Source: Prorocentrum cordatum
Taxonomy: Eukaryota; Sar; Dinophyceae; Prorocentrales; Prorocentraceae
Length of the DNA stretch: 42,516 nt
Assembly (NCBI GenBank): GCA_963575745.1
Contig: CAUYUJ010008064.1
Span: 1-42,516, forward strand
Direction: 5' to 3'
Shown: positions 9,560 through 18,924 of the stretch, piece by piece
Numbering within the stretch: the stretch's first letter is position 1
Layout: each line of letters starts with the position of its first letter
Notes under the pieces: generated by a model
Database searches by the model: none
The model's input: only the letters and a program-made list of their open reading frames with translations
What the model was told of the DNA's origin: nothing
Translations under genes and position numbers: made by a program

Positions 9560-10790
9560 GAGGCTCGTCGGACCGCCGGACGCCGTCCAAGATCGTTCGC
9601 AGGCGGCTTCGGAACGCGCTCCGATGGCTCCAGATGCCTTCCAAGACGCCTGTCATGACACCAAGAAGGTCCCAGAAGCCTCCAAGACGCTCCGAGAGGC
9701 AGCCCAAGAGAGGCCCAAGAAGCAAAAATCGTGCCATTCCTATGGGAAAACGTATATTTTTCGCATGTTCGCCTCTTGGGCTTTCGCCGCGTCCAAGACG
9801 GCCCAAGAGGCGCCCAAGACGGTCTACGAGGCCTCCGGGAGCGCTCCAAGGCTGCGCACGAGTGGCCCAGGACGGCCCCAAGGCGGCCCAAGAGAGCCCC
9901 AAGACGAGTTCGAGAGGGGTCCCAGACGGAGAAAGCCAACCTCGAATTCCGAGCTTCCGGCCCAAGAGGCTCCAGGAGGCGCCAAAATGCCGCCAAGAGG
10001 CGCCAAAAGGCTCCCCAAAGCACCCCAAGACGTTCTGAGAGGCACCCCAAGAGAGGTCCAAGAAACAAAAATCGTGCCATTCCGATGAGAAAACGTATAG
10101 TTTTCGCATGTTCGCCTCTTGGGCTTTCACCGCGTCCAAGACGGCCCAAGAGGCCTCCAAGACGGCCTAGGAGGCCTCCGGGAGCGCTCCAAGGCTGCGC
10201 GCGAGTGGCTCAGGACGGCCCCAAGACGGCCCAAGAGAACCCCAAGACGACTTCGAGAGGGGTCCCAGAAGGAGAAAGCCACTCGAATTCCGAGCTTCCG
10301 GCCCAACACATCCCAGGAGGCGCCAAAACGCCGCCCAGAGGCGCCAAAAGGCTTCCAAAATCAGCCCAAGACGTTCCGAGAGGCACCCCAAGAGAGGTCC
10401 TAGAAGCAAAAATGGTCCCATTCCTATGGGAAAACGTATACTTTTCGCATGGTCGCCTGTTGGGTTTTCACCGCGTCCAACACGTCCGAAGAGGCTCCCA
10501 AGACGGCCTAGGTGGCCCCCAAGAGAGTTCCAAGACGGTTCACGAGGCGCCCAGGACGGCAAAATTGGACTACAAAATGGCCTAAGAGAGCCCCAAGGCG
10601 TGCCCGAGAGGGGTCCCAGAGGGAGAACGCCACTGTAGAATTCCGAGCTTTCGGCCCCAAGAGGCTCCAGGAGGCGCCAAGAGAGCTCCAAGAAGCCCCC
10701 ACGAGAGACCCATGACGCCCCAAGAGGCTCCAAAGGCGGCCCAAGAGAGCCCCAAGATGGGCCCGAGAGGGGTTCCACGCAAGTTGTTAT
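9560..10790. repeat. CCAAGACGGCCC minisatellite (inverted orientation), 3 modules
   Basis: The same family as 7.1-8.5 kb but on the opposite strand (CCAAGACGGCCCAAGAG words). It is organised in three modules of about 350 bases, each holding GCAAAAATCGTGCCATTCC or close, then ATGGGAAAACGTATA.TTTTCG, then GGTCCCAGA.GGAGA, at about 9725, 10065 and 10405. The modules are higher-order repeats, not coding exons. Confidence 0.7.
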
Positions 10791-10806
10791 TGTATCGCTC
10801 GGGAAA

Positions 10807-10870
10807 GGACGAGGATGAGGAGGAAGACGAGGAGGAGGAGGAGGAGGAGGAGGAGGAGGAGGAGGAGGAG
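10807..10870. repeat. (GGA)n microsatellite
   Basis: Short GAGGA array. It is followed at about 10903-10925 by the GCGCGCGAAGCGCGCGCG hairpin (GCGCGCG, AAG-like loop, CGCGCGC). Confidence 0.9.
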
Positions 10871-10936
10871 GATTCCTGGGTCTGTGACTCGACAGAACCT
10901 AAGCGCGCGCGAAGCGCGCGCGTGGTTCTAGTAATA

Positions 10937-11277
10937 ATGTAGCACAATACAACATGTAGCAATTATGCAATAATTGGTTACATTGGATACGTTGCACTCT
11001 AGCCTCCGCGGACCTGCCTCCGGCAACACGTCACCTCCGGACGTGGATTCCTCTCGCTTCGCGGGGTGCACGTCCGGAGCACGTAGCGACTGGGCGTCGG
11101 GTGGTTTCTCTTGGGCCGTTTGGGGGGCCTCTTGGACCGTCTTGGGTGCCTCTTTGGGGCGTCCTGGGGCCTTCTTGGGCCGTTTTGAGACCCTCTTCGG
11201 AGCGTCCGGGGCCTTTATGGGGCCATTTTGGAAGCCGTTTGGGCGTCTGAGAGTCGAAAAAAGGCGAGGACGCTAAA

Positions 11278-11334
<57 letters not shown>

Positions 11335-11530
11335 ATAGGATAATCAATGATTTTGGCTTCTGGAGGCGCAGTTGTGGGCGCTCGTGGGGCCAGAGGGCGA
11401 CGGGGCCCAAATCACAGATTTTCCATAGGTTTTGGTTGGATGTTGTAGGTTTTTGAGGCGCAGGAGGGAGGGGCCACTTTGGGTCGGCGGAAGTGGCGTG
11501 GCCCCTTGGGGGGGGTTAGGGGGGGTACAT
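10937..11530. repeat. Composite repeat module, copy B, with (AT)n
   Basis: A near duplicate of the 8530-9490 module. It has the header CAATACAACATGTAGCAATT, the 11-bp inverted repeat (11035-11045 with 11069-11079), the TTGGGCCGT block and GAGGACGCTAAAATC. Then comes (AT)n at 11278-11337 and GGATAATCAATGATTTTGGC. A third partial header lies at 11535-11646 and then diverges. Confidence 0.8.
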
Positions 11531-11646
11531 AAGAATGTAGCACAATACAGCATGTAGCAATTATGCAATCATTGGATACGTTGGATACGTTGCATTATAG
11601 CCTCCGCGGACATGCCTCCGGCAACACGTCACCTCCGGACGTGGAT

Positions 11647-12185
11647 TCTAAAAGTGTACGCCACATCCGCCAACCCCTTGAACCAGAGGGAGGGGTACTG
11701 GGCCATCCGCATGCGGCGAGCCTCTGGAAAGTTTCCATGTACGTCCCGGCGGTGTCGCGGGAGATCTTCGGTCGTCGAATGGATCACGTGGTGTGCTTCG
11801 GCTGTCTGGGAGGTCCTGAAGTGTTCTTGGGCTGCCTTGAAGGTCGCTTCAAGGTCAGGGCTCTTGAAGACAGGACACTGCAGACCAGGACTTTGAAGAT
11901 TCCACCTGGAGAGAACACAGGATGGAGAATAGTTCGACCCGCGGCTGCGGTTTCCTCGGGCGCGCAAGTGCCCTGGCTCATCAGAGTCCCCGCTTACGGG
12001 CGGTCGCGAAGTCTTCGGGACCGCGGATTGAGAGAAACACGTCGTCTGGGGTCTGGGGCCAGGGCCATCCTGCCGGGTGCCGCTGGAAGTCCCTAGGGTT
12101 TCCGAGGAGGTCCCCACGGCCTCCAGAGAGCCCCTCACGAGGCCCAGAGGGCTGCAGGGGTTCCAAACCAGCTCCAGGGGCACCT
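11647..12185. other. Unassigned, mostly non-repetitive sequence
   Basis: The minus strand is open through much of this stretch, e.g. ARRMRMAQYPSLWFKGLADV near 11660-11720, and looks more protein-like than the flanking repeats. I do not recognise a family. The last 110 bases (GGAAGTCC...CACGAGGCCCAGAGGGCTGCAG) belong, in reverse orientation, to the repeat also seen at 17.99-18.09 and 29.2-29.3 kb. Confidence 0.3.
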
Positions 12186-12186
12186 T

Positions 12187-12365
12187 TCGAAGACGAAAAG
12201 CCCGCGTAAACAGAAAGTTTCGGCGCTCCGCGCCGCTGGGCGCCCTCGGCGGCGCCTCCCGCGCCGCCCCTGGCGCGCTCCGCGCGCCAGGAAGGGCCCA
12301 GCGCAGATCCAAGAAACCCGCGCGGAGCGCCAAAAAGTTATGCTTATAGCGTTTGTTCGTCTTCT
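12187..12365. mobile_element. Foldback element, GGCGCTCCGCGCGG family
   Basis: The ends are TCGAAGACGAA and TTCGTCTTC, complementary to each other. Inside, GGCGCTCCGCGCCG pairs with CCGCGCGGAGCGCC around the core GGCGGCGCCTCCCGCGCCGC. Its intact ends make it useful for defining the family boundary. Confidence 0.75.
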
Positions 12366-12566
12366 AACCTTGGGCCAGGGGCACCTCTACAGTCGAGTTG
12401 GATGAGTAGGTCGACCCTGCCCAAACAAGGGTACCCTTATCTCCCGTGCTTCGCGACACATGCCCTCCTATGTTCCACTGGCAACGTGGCCATCGGAAGG
12501 GTCTCGTGTCCTCCTCGCGTGTCCTCTCCAGTCCACCCCGACTGTAGCAGCACCCGATCCTCAGGA

Positions 12567-12782
12567 TGTCGGCACGAACGAAATGGGCACGGAAAGAATG
12601 GGTACAATGCCCAACAGCAGTTCCTGCTCATTTTGAACAGGACTCGCTGTCGGTGTCGCCGCGGTCTGTGTCCATTTGAAACAGAAGGCCGCCTGCCCAA
12701 CAGCGGCCGCTGTTGGTTTGGGGCAAGATTTGTTGTTGGGCACTGTACCCATTCTTTCCCCACCTATTTCGGGCGTATCCTG
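12567..12782. mobile_element. Foldback element, GAAAGAATGGGTACA family, copy 1
   Basis: GGAAAGAATGGGTACAATGC at the left pairs with GTACCCATTCTTTCC at the right. Inner pairs CCAACAGCAG and CTGTTGG continue the stem. The related copy at 17166-17390 conserves ends and core (GAAGGCCGCCTGCCCA) but differs in between. It is non-coding. Confidence 0.75.
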
Positions 12783-13200
12783 GGCCCCGGGACTCACCAC
12801 CCACCAAACCGCCCCAACCCATCCCGAAGGCCTCAATTTGCCCTCCATCTCCAGTGGGGGAGGGGGGGGTCGGCGAACATTTGGAAAAACACACAGAAGC
12901 CGTACCCCCCCCAACCCGAAATGCGGGCGAAATTCGGGTCTCGTCGGGTTGGGCTGGGGTGGCTTATGGCAGGCAGTCCAGAGGGACGGAGAGAGCGCGT
13001 TCACTGCACTGCGGCAGGGCCCTCCCGGCCGAGGCTCGGGCCGGACGAAAGGGGGGGGGGGATTGAGAAAGGGGGGGTTACGAAATCTGCTGCGTGCAGC
13101 TGGTTTCGGCCCCGCCGCCGAGCCCATTCCTCGACACGTGGCCGCCTCCGGCGCTGGGAGACGCCGGGAAAATCAGTTATAGGTGAGCTGCTTCTCAAAC
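12783..13200. other. Unassigned sequence
   Basis: GC-rich with G- and C-homopolymers. The stretch TTCGGCCCCGCCGAGCCCA (about 13100) recurs in altered form at about 13580 (GGTTTCGGCCCCACCGAGGG), including the neighbouring CCGCCTCCGGCGC.GGGAGRCG.CGGGAAAATCAG. So 13015-13190 and 13510-13665 are two copies of one repeat of about 170 bp. Confidence 0.5.
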
Positions 13201-13203
13201 CCC

Positions 13204-13334
13204 TGGCATCGCTCGGACGTGTGCGTTTTTTTTCCTTGGCGAGGACCATCGAGGAGCATTCTTGATCACTTGGCGAAAAAGCCACGCACGAAACCGACAA
13301 AAAAACACAGGGAATGGACGTCCGAGCGATGGCC
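13204..13334. mobile_element. MITE-like element, TGGCATCGCTCGGACGT family, copy 1
   Basis: The left end GGCATCGCTCGGACGT and right end ACGTCCGAGCGATGGCC form a TIR of about 15 bp around about 100 bases containing GGCGAGGACCATCGAGGAGC and ACGCACGAAACCGA. Other copies are at 14520-14630 (degenerate) and 28085-28210. No coding capacity. Confidence 0.75.
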
Positions 13335-13870
13335 AGAACCCCCTTTTTGCTGTCCCCCCCTCTTCGCCCGATCCCCGAGAGGCGCGACGAAGAGGGCCGC
13401 GCTCCACGCGCCGCGGCCTCTGGGGGCCGCGGGGGCTGCCCTTATCTCGCGGGGGGGCGGCGCGAGGGCGCGGCGACGACCCCGTCGCGCGCGAAGCCAG
13501 ACCCCCAGAGAGGCTCGGGCCGGACGAAAGGTGGGGATTGGGAAAGGAGGGGGTACGAGATTTGCTGCATGCAGCTGGTTTCGGCCCCACCGAGGGGCCC
13601 AGTCCTCGATACATAGCCGCCTCCGGCGCCGGGAGGCGACGGGAAAATCAGCTACGTGAGCTGATTCTCAACCCCCCCTTGCTATCCCCCCCTTTCGCCC
13701 AGCCCGAGAGGCATGGAAACGTCACGACGGGAGGTGTTTCGTCCTGTGCGGCGCCCGGGGGGCCCTTGCTGCGCCGCGGGGCCGTCCAAGAACGACTCGG
13801 GATGAAGAGCCGGTCCCCGGGAGTGGGTCTGGACCTCTGGGGGTCGCGGCGTGGCAAAGTCATGACGTCG
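13335..13870. other. Unassigned GC-rich sequence
   Basis: It contains the second copy of the repeat of about 170 bp noted at 13015-13190 and otherwise no recognisable gene. Confidence 0.4.
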
Positions 13871-13871
13871 G

Positions 13872-13929
13872 GGGAGGAGGAGGAGGAGGAGGAGGAGGAG
13901 GAGGAGGAGGAGGAGGAGGAGGAGGAGGA
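13872..13929. repeat. (GGA)n microsatellite
   Basis: A clean (GGA)n of about 58 bases, immediately before the dispersed 180-bp repeat. Confidence 0.95.
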
Positions 13930-13931
13930 CC

Positions 13932-14112
13932 TGCAGTCCACCCGCACCGTACGGATGAGCCGCTTTCCAAGGTCACCCTTGCACCCTTCCCCGTCGGCCC
14001 ATCCTTGGCCGCTTTCGCTGGCCGCGCCCCGCTCGCAAAGTGTAGGCGTGGCCTCCCTTGGGCCCTCGTATCCTTGTCGCGCGTCCTTTCTTGTGCTGGT
14101 CGACTGCACAGA
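13932..14112. repeat. Dispersed ~180-bp repeat, copy 1
   Basis: Starts GCAGTCCACCCGCAC and contains CCCTTGCACCCTTCC, TGGCCGCTTTCGCTGG and a TGCTGGTCGAC-like end. Similar copies are at about 14650-14830 and 28486-28670, at roughly 75-80 percent identity by eye. No inverted ends are seen, so it is probably a SINE-like or processed fragment of unknown origin. Confidence 0.65.
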
Positions 14113-14195
14113 TGTGCCGTGCGGGGGCCCAGGAAGGCCCACTATCGGGCACGGCGGCGAGGAGGATCGGACGGGACAAGGACGAGGGCAAGCCC

Positions 14196-14310
14196 GTTCC
14201 AGAGCGTTCCGGAACGCTCTCGGAGCGTTCTGGAACGCTCCGAGAAGGCCGCGGCGCCCAGACCATCTTCTAGAGCCACCGGATCTAGAGATTCCCGATT
14301 CAGTTGGCGC
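14196..14310. repeat. GAGCGTTCC palindrome cluster, copy 1
   Basis: Successive CCAGAGCGTTCCGGAACGCTC and GGAGCGTTCTGGAACGCTC hairpins, then GAGAAGGCCGCGGCGCCC. The same block recurs at 17563-17675. Confidence 0.7.
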
Positions 14311-14519
14311 GATACATGGGAGGGCAACGAGGGCTGCAGAGAAGATCCCCTTGAGGGCCCCTGAATGAGCCCTGTAGGACCCAAAAGGAGGGTTTCGGGG
14401 CTCTCACAGGGCACCTCTCTTCCCCTCCACTTAGCCCCCCCATCAGTTCACGCGCATGTGTATCCCAAGCCGATTTTATCCCCACCCAATAGATCCGCCC
14501 AGAGATTCTCGATTTATCC

Positions 14520-14630
14520 TGGCATCGCTCGGACGTGTGCATTTGTTCTCGGAGGGGACCATCGGGTCATTTTTCAAGAAAGCGCAAAAAGGCGAAAAAA
14601 CGCACGTGGGCTGGACGACCGAGAGATGGC
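14520..14630. mobile_element. MITE-like element, TGGCATCGCTCGGACGT family, degenerate
   Basis: The left end GGCATCGCTCGGACGTGTGC is intact. The right end (GGACGACCGAGAGATGGCG) has drifted. The inner GACCATCG motif is kept. Confidence 0.65.
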
Positions 14631-14649
14631 GAGTTACCACCGCCCGATG

Positions 14650-14830
14650 TTACAGTCAACCCGCACAGGAAGGATGGGCAACCTTCCCACGGGTACCCTT
14701 GCATCCTTGCCTCCTCGGTCCATCCCTGGCCAGTTTCGTGGGCCGCGTGGTGCTCGAGAAGCTTTGACATGGCCCTCCAAGGCCCCTGCATCCTCCTCGC
14801 GCAACCCTGCCGTACTGGTCGACCGTCGTC
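14650..14830. repeat. Dispersed ~180-bp repeat, copy 2
   Basis: Matches 13932-14112 and 28486-28670 (ACAGTCAACCCGCAC, GGATGGGCAACCTTCC, CTTGCATCCTTGCC, GACATGGCC). Confidence 0.65.
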
Positions 14831-14840
14831 CTCGTCCTGG

Positions 14841-15015
14841 TTCCGCCTCGAGGAGGACGCCGAGGAGCAGCAGGGGTGCCGCGGAGGCGCCGAGGGCGTG
14901 TGCTGGCAGGCCCTCATGCAGCGCTTCCCCTCGCTCCTGGAGCTCTACCCGGGCGCCGCGCTGAGCGACAGCGAGGGCGAGGAGCCGGAGGCCGAGGCCC
15001 CCGAGGCTTTGGGCC
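14841..15015 (+). CDS. Possible exon, acidic protein
   Basis: The open stretch reads FRLEEDAEEQQGCRGGAEGV, then CWQALMQRFPSLLELYPGAA, then an acidic Ser-Asp-Ser-Glu-Gly-Glu-Glu tail. It has normal amino-acid balance and strong third-position GC, unlike the surrounding repeats. A pyrimidine-rich run with CCGCCTCGAG precedes it, and it ends in (CTC)n. No family is recognised. It may belong with the other plus-strand exon candidates at 16799, 19126, 19983 and 27897. Confidence 0.35.
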
Positions 15016-15060
15016 TCCTCCTCCTCCTCCTCCTCCTCCGCCTCCTCCGCCTCCTCGGGC
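15016..15060. repeat. (CTC)n tract
   Basis: A short CCTCCT array between the exon candidate and the foldback element that follows. Confidence 0.9.
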
Positions 15061-15068
15061 GAGACATC

Positions 15069-15273
15069 TCGGCGGCGAGCGAGGGGGGGGGGGAGTGAGG
15101 AGGAGAGGACCTTTCAGAAGGAGGCGGGACTCTCGCAGAAGCCCTCGTGCCTTTGAGAAAGTCTTCGGCGTCTTCGGGGGCAGGCGCAGGAGACTGGTCG
15201 GAAGGCTGGGGGCTTCCGAGCCTTCTGGGAAGGCCTTCTCCTTCTGACTTTCCCCCCGGGCTCGCCGCCGATC
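15069..15273. mobile_element. Foldback element, GGCGGCGAGC family, copy 2
   Basis: CTCGGCGGCGAGCGAGG on the left and GGGCTCGCCGCC on the right. Inner CTTCTCAGAAGG-type repeats as in the copies at 4470 and 19287. Confidence 0.65.
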
Positions 15274-15830
15274 TTGGGCGTCGCGTAGTGGGGGGGGGCG
15301 ATGAATGAAGGTTCGGCAGCGAGGGCTGCAGGAAAGGAGCCCTTCGGGGCCCCTAGAGGGGCCCGAGAAGTGCACCTTTCTTCCTCGCCCATTTCTTGAT
15401 CGCCCCCCCCCCCCATTAAGTGACGCCCAAGGCTCAGAGGAGCAAGAGGTCCTGATGATGGCACGCTCCCAGGATGTTGCTCTGGGGTGTCCGAGGTCGT
15501 CTGATGCGGGGCCGCGGAGCTGAGGTCCGCCAGGCACTCCTCGAGAAGTCCTGGAACGCACCCACACCCGCTAAAGTCCTGGAAGCTATCCGCACTTCCT
15601 CGAAAGTCCTCGAAAGTCCTGGAAGCTATCCACACACGAACAGTCCTCGAAAAGTCCTCGAAAAGATCTGGAAGCTACCCGCACCTCTTCGCAGCGCCGA
15701 CCCTTAAGGCCGGGGCCCCTTGCCCCGGAGGCCGGCTCTCTTCCTCCCGAGCCGTCTGGTCGGTGGCCCCGAGGCTTGGCAGGGGCCCCTGGAGGCCGAA
15801 CACGGCGGACAGAGGACAGGACCGGCGTGG
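15274..15830. other. Unassigned, with AAAGTCCTCG/TGGAAGCTA repeats
   Basis: At about 15550-15680 a degenerate tandem of about 25-30 bases (TCCTCGAAAGTCCTGGAAGC variants) occurs four to five times. The rest is unassigned. Confidence 0.45.
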
Positions 15831-15965
15831 GCGGGTGGGGGGGGGGGTGGTTGGGGGGGGGGCGGGGGGGCAGTTGGGTAGGGTGGGGGGGGGGGCGTGG
15901 GGGGGCGGGGTGGGTGGGATTGGTCGTGGGGAGGGGGGGGGGGGGGGAGATGTGGGGGGGTGGGG
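15831..15965. repeat. Poly-G-rich tract
   Basis: About 135 bases dominated by runs of 5-14 G separated by T, C or A (GGGTGGTTGGG words). It has clear potential to form G-quadruplexes on the plus strand. Confidence 0.85.
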
Positions 15966-16137
15966 TTCGTGTTGCGTGTCGCGGCGTGATGGGATTTGGT
16001 GTTGGGGGGGACCGGAGGGAGCGTGAGTAAGGCGGGTATGAGGGGGGGGGAGGAGGTTGCGGGAGCCGAGTTCTTAACAAAAAAGGCGGCGGGCAGGAAT
16101 AAGGAAGATAGGGGGACCCGAGAGAGGGGAGGAAGCC

Positions 16138-16490
16138 AACCGAGGAGGAGGAAGGGAAGAAGAAGACGAAGAAGAAGAAGAAGAAGAAGAAGAAGCAAGA
16201 AGCAGCCATCAAGGGAAAGCAGATATAGCTGCTCGAAAGAAAGAAAGAACACAGCAACGAGCAACAGAAGAAAGAAGAAAGAAGAAAGAAGGGGAAAAGG
16301 GAAGCAAGAAGCAAGAAGAAGGACGAAGGACACGCAAGGCAGAAAGCAAGGAAGAAAGCAAGACAGAAGAAAAGCGGAAAGAAGATCGACGAAAGAAGCA
16401 ACAGAAGAAAAGAAGAAAGGAAAGAAAGGCAGAACGAAGAAACGGAGAAGGACGCAGAAGCGGAAGGAAGAGCAAGAAGAGGAGACGTAA
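16138..16490. repeat. GAA/AAG purine tract
   Basis: About 350 bases of almost pure purine on the plus strand: (GAA)n near 16165-16195, then imperfect AAGAAG/AAAGAAG. Frames across it are Lys/Arg/Glu artefacts. Confidence 0.9.
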
Positions 16491-16559
16491 CGCCAAGTCA
16501 CGACGGCCGAAGCAGCAGCAGCGGCCTCCGCCTCCTTACCCCTACTGCCAACCCACCCC

Positions 16560-16790
16560 CATCTGTACTCCCCATCCTTTCCCCCCCTTGCTCCTACTCC
16601 CCCTTCCTGTAATCTCCTTCCTTTCACCCTACCTCCTCCTCCCCCCCCTCCTCCTCCCTCCTCATCCTTCCTCCTCCTCCTCCTCTTCCTCTTCTCCTCC
16701 TTCCTCCTGCCTCCTCCTCCTCCTCCTCATGCCTCCTCCTCCTCCTCCCTCCGCCTCCTCCTCCTCCTCCTCTCTCCTCCCGTCCCAGAG
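16560..16790. repeat. (CCT)n pyrimidine tract before an exon candidate
   Basis: Near-pure pyrimidine for 230 bases (CCTCCT with TTCCT), running directly into CGTCCCAG. It looks like an overgrown polypyrimidine tract of a 3' splice site. Confidence 0.8.
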
Positions 16791-16798
16791 GCGGGCGC

Positions 16799-16939
16799 GG
16801 GCACGCCCCAGGAGCCCGCCGGGCAGCCCGCCGCGCGCTCCGGGGGCGGCTCCAGCGCCGCCACGCCGGCGCCCCCCGCCCCGGTGGCACCGCAGGGGTC
16901 GCCAGGCGGCGAAGGCATCGGCGACCACAAGCGAGGCAT
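16799..16939 (+). CDS. Possible exon, Ala/Pro/Gly-rich linker
   Basis: It follows a pyrimidine tract and CGTCCCAG. The frame reads AGAGTPQEPAGQPAARSGGG, then Ser/Ala/Pro-rich, ending ...GGEGIGDHKRGI. It has the look of a low-complexity linker exon. The downstream border at about 16940 coincides with the start of an ACTCGGG repeat pair. No function can be assigned. Confidence 0.35.
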
Positions 16940-16946
16940 AAGATCA

Positions 16947-17171
16947 GAGACCCGAATCATCAGGGGTAACTCGGGTCAGGGCTAACTCGGGTTCGTTTTT
17001 CGGGAATCCGAACCCGAGTTGCCCCGGGCCCGAGCTACCCCGGATAACTCGGGCATCCAGAGCCCCAAATCATCAGGGATAATTCGGGTCAGGGCTAACT
17101 CGGGTTCGTTTTTCGAGAATCCAAGCCCGAGTTACCCTGGGCCCGAGCTACCCCAGATAACTCGGGCGCCC
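16947..17171. repeat. Tandem pair of 113-bp ACTCGGG foldback units, copy 2
   Basis: Units start at 16947 and 17060 (period 113) with CCGAATCATCAGGGGTAACT and its variant. They match the pair at 191-416. Confidence 0.85.
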
Positions 17172-17390
17172 GATAAGAATCTGTACGAACGAGATGGGCG
17201 CGGAAAGAATGGGTACAGAGCCCAACAGCGGATATTGCTCATTTTGAACAGGGCTCGCTGTCCACGCCGCCGCGGCCTGTGTCCATTCGAGACAGAAGGC
17301 CGCCTGCCCAGCGGCGGCCGCTGGCGGTTTGGGACAACATTTGTTGTTGGGCATTGTACCCATTCTTTCCGTACCCGTTTCGGGCGTCCA
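17166..17390. mobile_element. Foldback element, GAAAGAATGGGTACA family, copy 2
   Basis: Left GGAAAGAATGGGTACAGAGC and right TGTACCCATTCTTTCCG. The middle TTTTGAACAGG.CTCGCTGTC and GAAGGCCGCCTGCCCAGCGG match copy 1 at 12567-12782. Confidence 0.75.
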
Positions 17391-17562
17391 AAAAGAAAAT
17401 CGCGGCGGGAGGCGTTGCTCCACTCTCGGCCTCTGGAGGCCCTCACGGGAAGTTTTTCTCCGCTCTCGGCCTCTGGGGGCCCTCGCTGGGGAGGTTGCGC
17501 CGGGGCGTGGTTCGCGATCGGCGCCGTTGGGGCCCGTCGGACGGGGTTGGGACGAAGATTAA

Positions 17563-17675
17563 TCTGTTCCAGAGCGTTCAGGAATGCTCTCGGAGCGTTC
17601 TGGAACGCTCTGAGAAGGCCGCGGCGCCCCAGACATCCCCCAGAGCCGCTGGACCTTAGAGATTCTCGATCTATC
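17563..17675. repeat. GAGCGTTCC palindrome cluster, copy 2
   Basis: Same order of GTTCCAGAGCGTTC, GGAGCGTTCTGGAACGCTC and GAGAAGGCCGCGGCGCCCC as 14196-14310, ending TAGAGATTCTCGAT. Confidence 0.7.
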
Positions 17676-17817
17676 CCCACACGATCTTATCTTCATCCTG
17701 GTTTCGTCTCAGCTTGGGGGGCACAACACTGTAATGTCCTCGTCGGGTTCAGGGTGCCCCCAGGATGCCAAGAGCAAGCCACACCCTTTGCAAATGACAC
17801 CCTTCGGAGTCGCCGAC

Positions 17818-18201
17818 TAAAGGCCTCCCAAAAAGGGTTCCGAGCAGGTGGGGTCGGAGGATCGCGCCGGACCGCCGAGGCGTCGGAGATGTGGCTCGAT
17901 GTGGAGCCCGATGCTCCCCATGCCGACGTCGCCGATGTTATCAAAGTGTCCTTGGCCCAAGGTGCCCCCAGCTTTTCTCTCAAGTTTGGCGCCCCTGGGG
18001 CCCTCGGGGCCTCGTGAGGGGTGCTCTGCAGGCCGTGGGGGCCTCCTTAGAAGTCCTGAGGGCACCTTGGGCCAGGGACACTTCTAGCAGCACTCGAGAC
18101 GTCGCCGATGCATTGCCGCTGCACTGGTGATACAACAACGATGCGGCGCGATCTTCCGACTCCATCTACGCACTCTGACCCCATTTGGGAGGCCTCTGAG
18201 C
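17818..18201. mobile_element. Large foldback element, GGATCGCGCC family, copy 1
   Basis: The left arm (AGGCCTCCCAAAAAGGGTTC ... GGGTCGGAGGATCGCGCC) is matched in reverse complement by the right arm (GGCGCGATCTTCCGACTCC ... CCATTTGGGAGGCCTCTGAG). Between them lies GTCGCCGATG-type sequence plus the CTCGTGAGGGGTGCTCTGCA repeat. Related copies are at 19620-19978 and 29042-29335. Confidence 0.7.
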
Positions 18202-18440
18202 GTCCAGGGAGCCATGGGGCATCATTAGCGGGGGACAGGTCAAGTCTGTCGGCTTGGAAGTTCGAGTTTCAAGGTTCTCGAAAGTTTTTGAAGGTCATCG
18301 ACGGTTTTCAAGCCTCGGGTGCTCTCCAGCAGCTGCGCCTTGTAGCGTCCCAGGGGTGCCCAGATCGTCCCGAACGGCAGTCGGAGAGCCGAGTTATGAC
18401 CCGAAAATTAAGGGGCAATGATCCTTTTGGCGGGGTAGGC
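18202..18440. other. Unassigned sequence
   Basis: Non-repetitive stretch between a foldback element and the (TG)n block. No convincing gene. Confidence 0.35.
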
Positions 18441-18441
18441 G

Positions 18442-18755
18442 TGTGGTGTGTGTGTGTTGTGTGTGTTGCGCGATGTATGTGTGTGTGTGTGTGTGTCGTA
18501 CGTACTGTGCGTGTTGACTGTGTGCTGTGTGGGTTGTCTGTGCATGTTGTGTGTTCTGTGTTGGAAGTATGTATTTTTACATGTGTATATATATATATAT
18601 GTGTTTTTCTGTCGCGTGGGCGTTGCGTGCTGTGTGAAGTGTGACGTGTGCTTTGTGTGTGCTTGCGTGCCTGTGTGTGGTTGTGTGTGTGGTTGTGGTT
18701 GTGTGTCCGTGCGTGTCTGCCTGCCTCTGTCCTTGTGCGCCTGCGTGTGGACGCC
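18442..18755. repeat. (TG)n microsatellite block
   Basis: TGTGTG with GTGTTG/CGTGC interruptions and an embedded (AT) stub at about 18588-18600. Confidence 0.9.
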
Positions 18756-18924
18756 ACGGACGGGCCATGACACCTTCAGAAGCCCCCACGGGCCTCGTGG
18801 CTCTGGCGCTCTCCCTTCCATACACGCTCCTCGGCCTCCCCTCGTCCGCGCGCCTGCCTCGGGCCGCCGGTGCACCCGCGCCCCCCGCCCTTGTCTGGGC
18901 CCCCCTCTCCGCGGCGCCTCCCTC

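Noticed and set aside
8222-11356. ATTTTGGCTTC words as spliced-leader relicts
   Set aside because: They share only 9 bases (ATTTTGGCT) with the leader, diverge at its CAAG end, and are part of a repeated module.
13712-13730. GCATGGAAACGTCA as a further Gly-Asn-type hairpin
   Set aside because: Only three of five pairs form and it is outside any coding frame.
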